DNA of 6,310 bases from contig CAMLNJ010000190.1 of NCBI GenBank assembly GCA_946481225.1, forward strand, positions 1 through 6,310, given 5' to 3'. Each line of letters starts with the position of its first letter. Within the stretch, counting starts at the first letter, position 1. A model generated the notes under the pieces. That model had not been told where the DNA came from. It saw only the letters and a program-made list of their open reading frames with translations, and made no database searches. Below are positions 5,808 to 6,310 of the stretch, one piece after another. A program made the position numbers and the translations under genes. This stretch comes from an uncultured Verrucomicrobiota bacterium (lineage in GTDB: Bacteria > Verrucomicrobiota > Verrucomicrobiae > Opitutales > Opitutaceae).

Positions 5808-6310
5808 ATGACTAACAAAGCCCGTTCGTTCATCACCAGTGCCGCGCTCGTGTTTGCCGGCGCCCTCAGCCTGCCGGCCGCCGAGCCCATGCCCTCGTCC
5901 GAGGAGATGTGGCGCCTGATCCAGCAGCAACAAAAGCAAATCGAGGAGCTTACCCGCCGCCTCGAAACCACCGCCACGCGCACCGAGCAGGTCGCCCAGC
6001 AAAGCCAAGCCGTCGAACAGAAGGTCGACGCCACCGCCTCCCATGTCGAAAACCTCGCCGCCGACGGCGCCGGGGCCGGCGATTCCTGGTTCAAAAACAC
6101 CTCCGTCGGCGGCTACGGCGAGTTGCACTACAACACCGGCGCGACCGACCAGATCGACCTGCACCGCTTCGTGCTCTTCGTGAACCACGAGTTCTCCCAA
6201 AAGATCCGCCTCTTCTCCGAACTAGAGGTCGAGCACGCGTTCTCCGGCGAGGGCAAGCCCGGCGAGGTCGAGGTTGAACAAGCCTTCGTCGAGTTCGACC
6301 TCGGCGAGCG
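5808..6310 (+). CDS. Outer-membrane porin-like beta-barrel protein, N-terminal part (3' end off window)
   Basis: Likely trimeric or monomeric porin for diffusion of small solutes across the outer membrane. Of the 167 complete codons visible, residues 1-25 form a Sec signal peptide with probable cleavage after LPAA. A coiled-coil segment follows (about 32-85, EEMWRLIQQQQKQIEELTRRLE and onward), as in porins that have an N-terminal periplasmic oligomerisation stalk. The barrel then begins: SVGGYGELHYN (99-109), DLHRFVLFVNHEFSQKIRLF (117-136), SELEVEHAF (137-145) and VEVEQAFVEFDL (154-165), alternating strands with aromatic girdle residues. This resembles a phosphate-selective-porin-like (OprO/OprP-type) group, though the substrate cannot be deduced. 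The ATG at 5808 is chosen because it starts the signal peptide directly; no Shine-Dalgarno sequence precedes it. Two Fur-like palindromes upstream suggest metal-dependent control. In other bacteria similar porins sit near iron-uptake genes, which is recollection only. Confidence 0.88.
   Translation, partial: MTNKARSFITSAALVFAGALSLPAAEPMPSSEEMWRLIQQQQKQIEELTRRLETTATRTEQVAQQSQAVEQKVDATASHVENLAADGAGAGDSWFKNTSVGGYGELHYNTGATDQIDLHRFVLFVNHEFSQKIRLFSELEVEHAFSGEGKPGEVEVEQAFVEFDLGE

Noticed and set aside
5739..6200. A 153-codon minus-strand frame opposite the porin gene
   Set aside because: The plus strand has a signal peptide, a coiled coil and beta-strand pattern in one open frame to the window edge; the minus frame is a Leu/Gly-rich shadow.

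Overview
The window is GC-rich DNA from a Gram-negative bacterium. It encodes an ABC exporter with a periplasmic adaptor, a long-chain isoprenoid synthase and an outer-membrane porin. The porin has a signal peptide, a coiled coil and a GGYGELHYN-type barrel start. That build, together with the overall gene style, suggests Verrucomicrobiota, perhaps Opitutae. This taxonomic guess is inference from memory, not a search result.

Positions 1-3438, minus strand, hold one operon read right to left: devB (lipoprotein-type HlyD-family adaptor), devC (FtsX-like permease, overlapping devB by 4 bases as ATGA) and devA (ATPase, starting about 15 bases after devC). Together they encode a DevBCA-type exporter, which elsewhere pairs with a TolC-like outer-membrane channel. 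No TolC gene is in view. The devA frame does not stop after the usual ATPase: it runs on for about 170 more codons, through a helix-rich domain, off the left edge of the window. That ATPase fusion is the most unusual protein here.

Positions 3439-3624 form a divergent intergenic region, with a strong hairpin just upstream of devB. Positions 3625-4665, plus strand, encode an intact trans-polyprenyl diphosphate synthase whose residues before the first Asp-rich motif are small, as in long-chain enzymes that supply quinone side chains.

Positions 4759-5354 hold a decayed gene. Three single-base frameshifts break one protein that can be pieced together from three reading frames. I do not recognise its family. 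It is followed directly by a short degenerate repeat of the CCACGGAGG type and then by about 450 bases without a convincing gene, including an AT-rich island. Just before the last gene lie two 19-bp palindromes with 35 bp between centres. They resemble Fur-family operators, the first overlapping a possible -10 element.

Positions 5808-6310, plus strand, hold the start of a porin-like outer-membrane protein cut by the right edge. If the palindromes are Fur-type sites, this porin is metal- or iron-regulated. I found no tRNA, rRNA, CRISPR array or insertion sequence.
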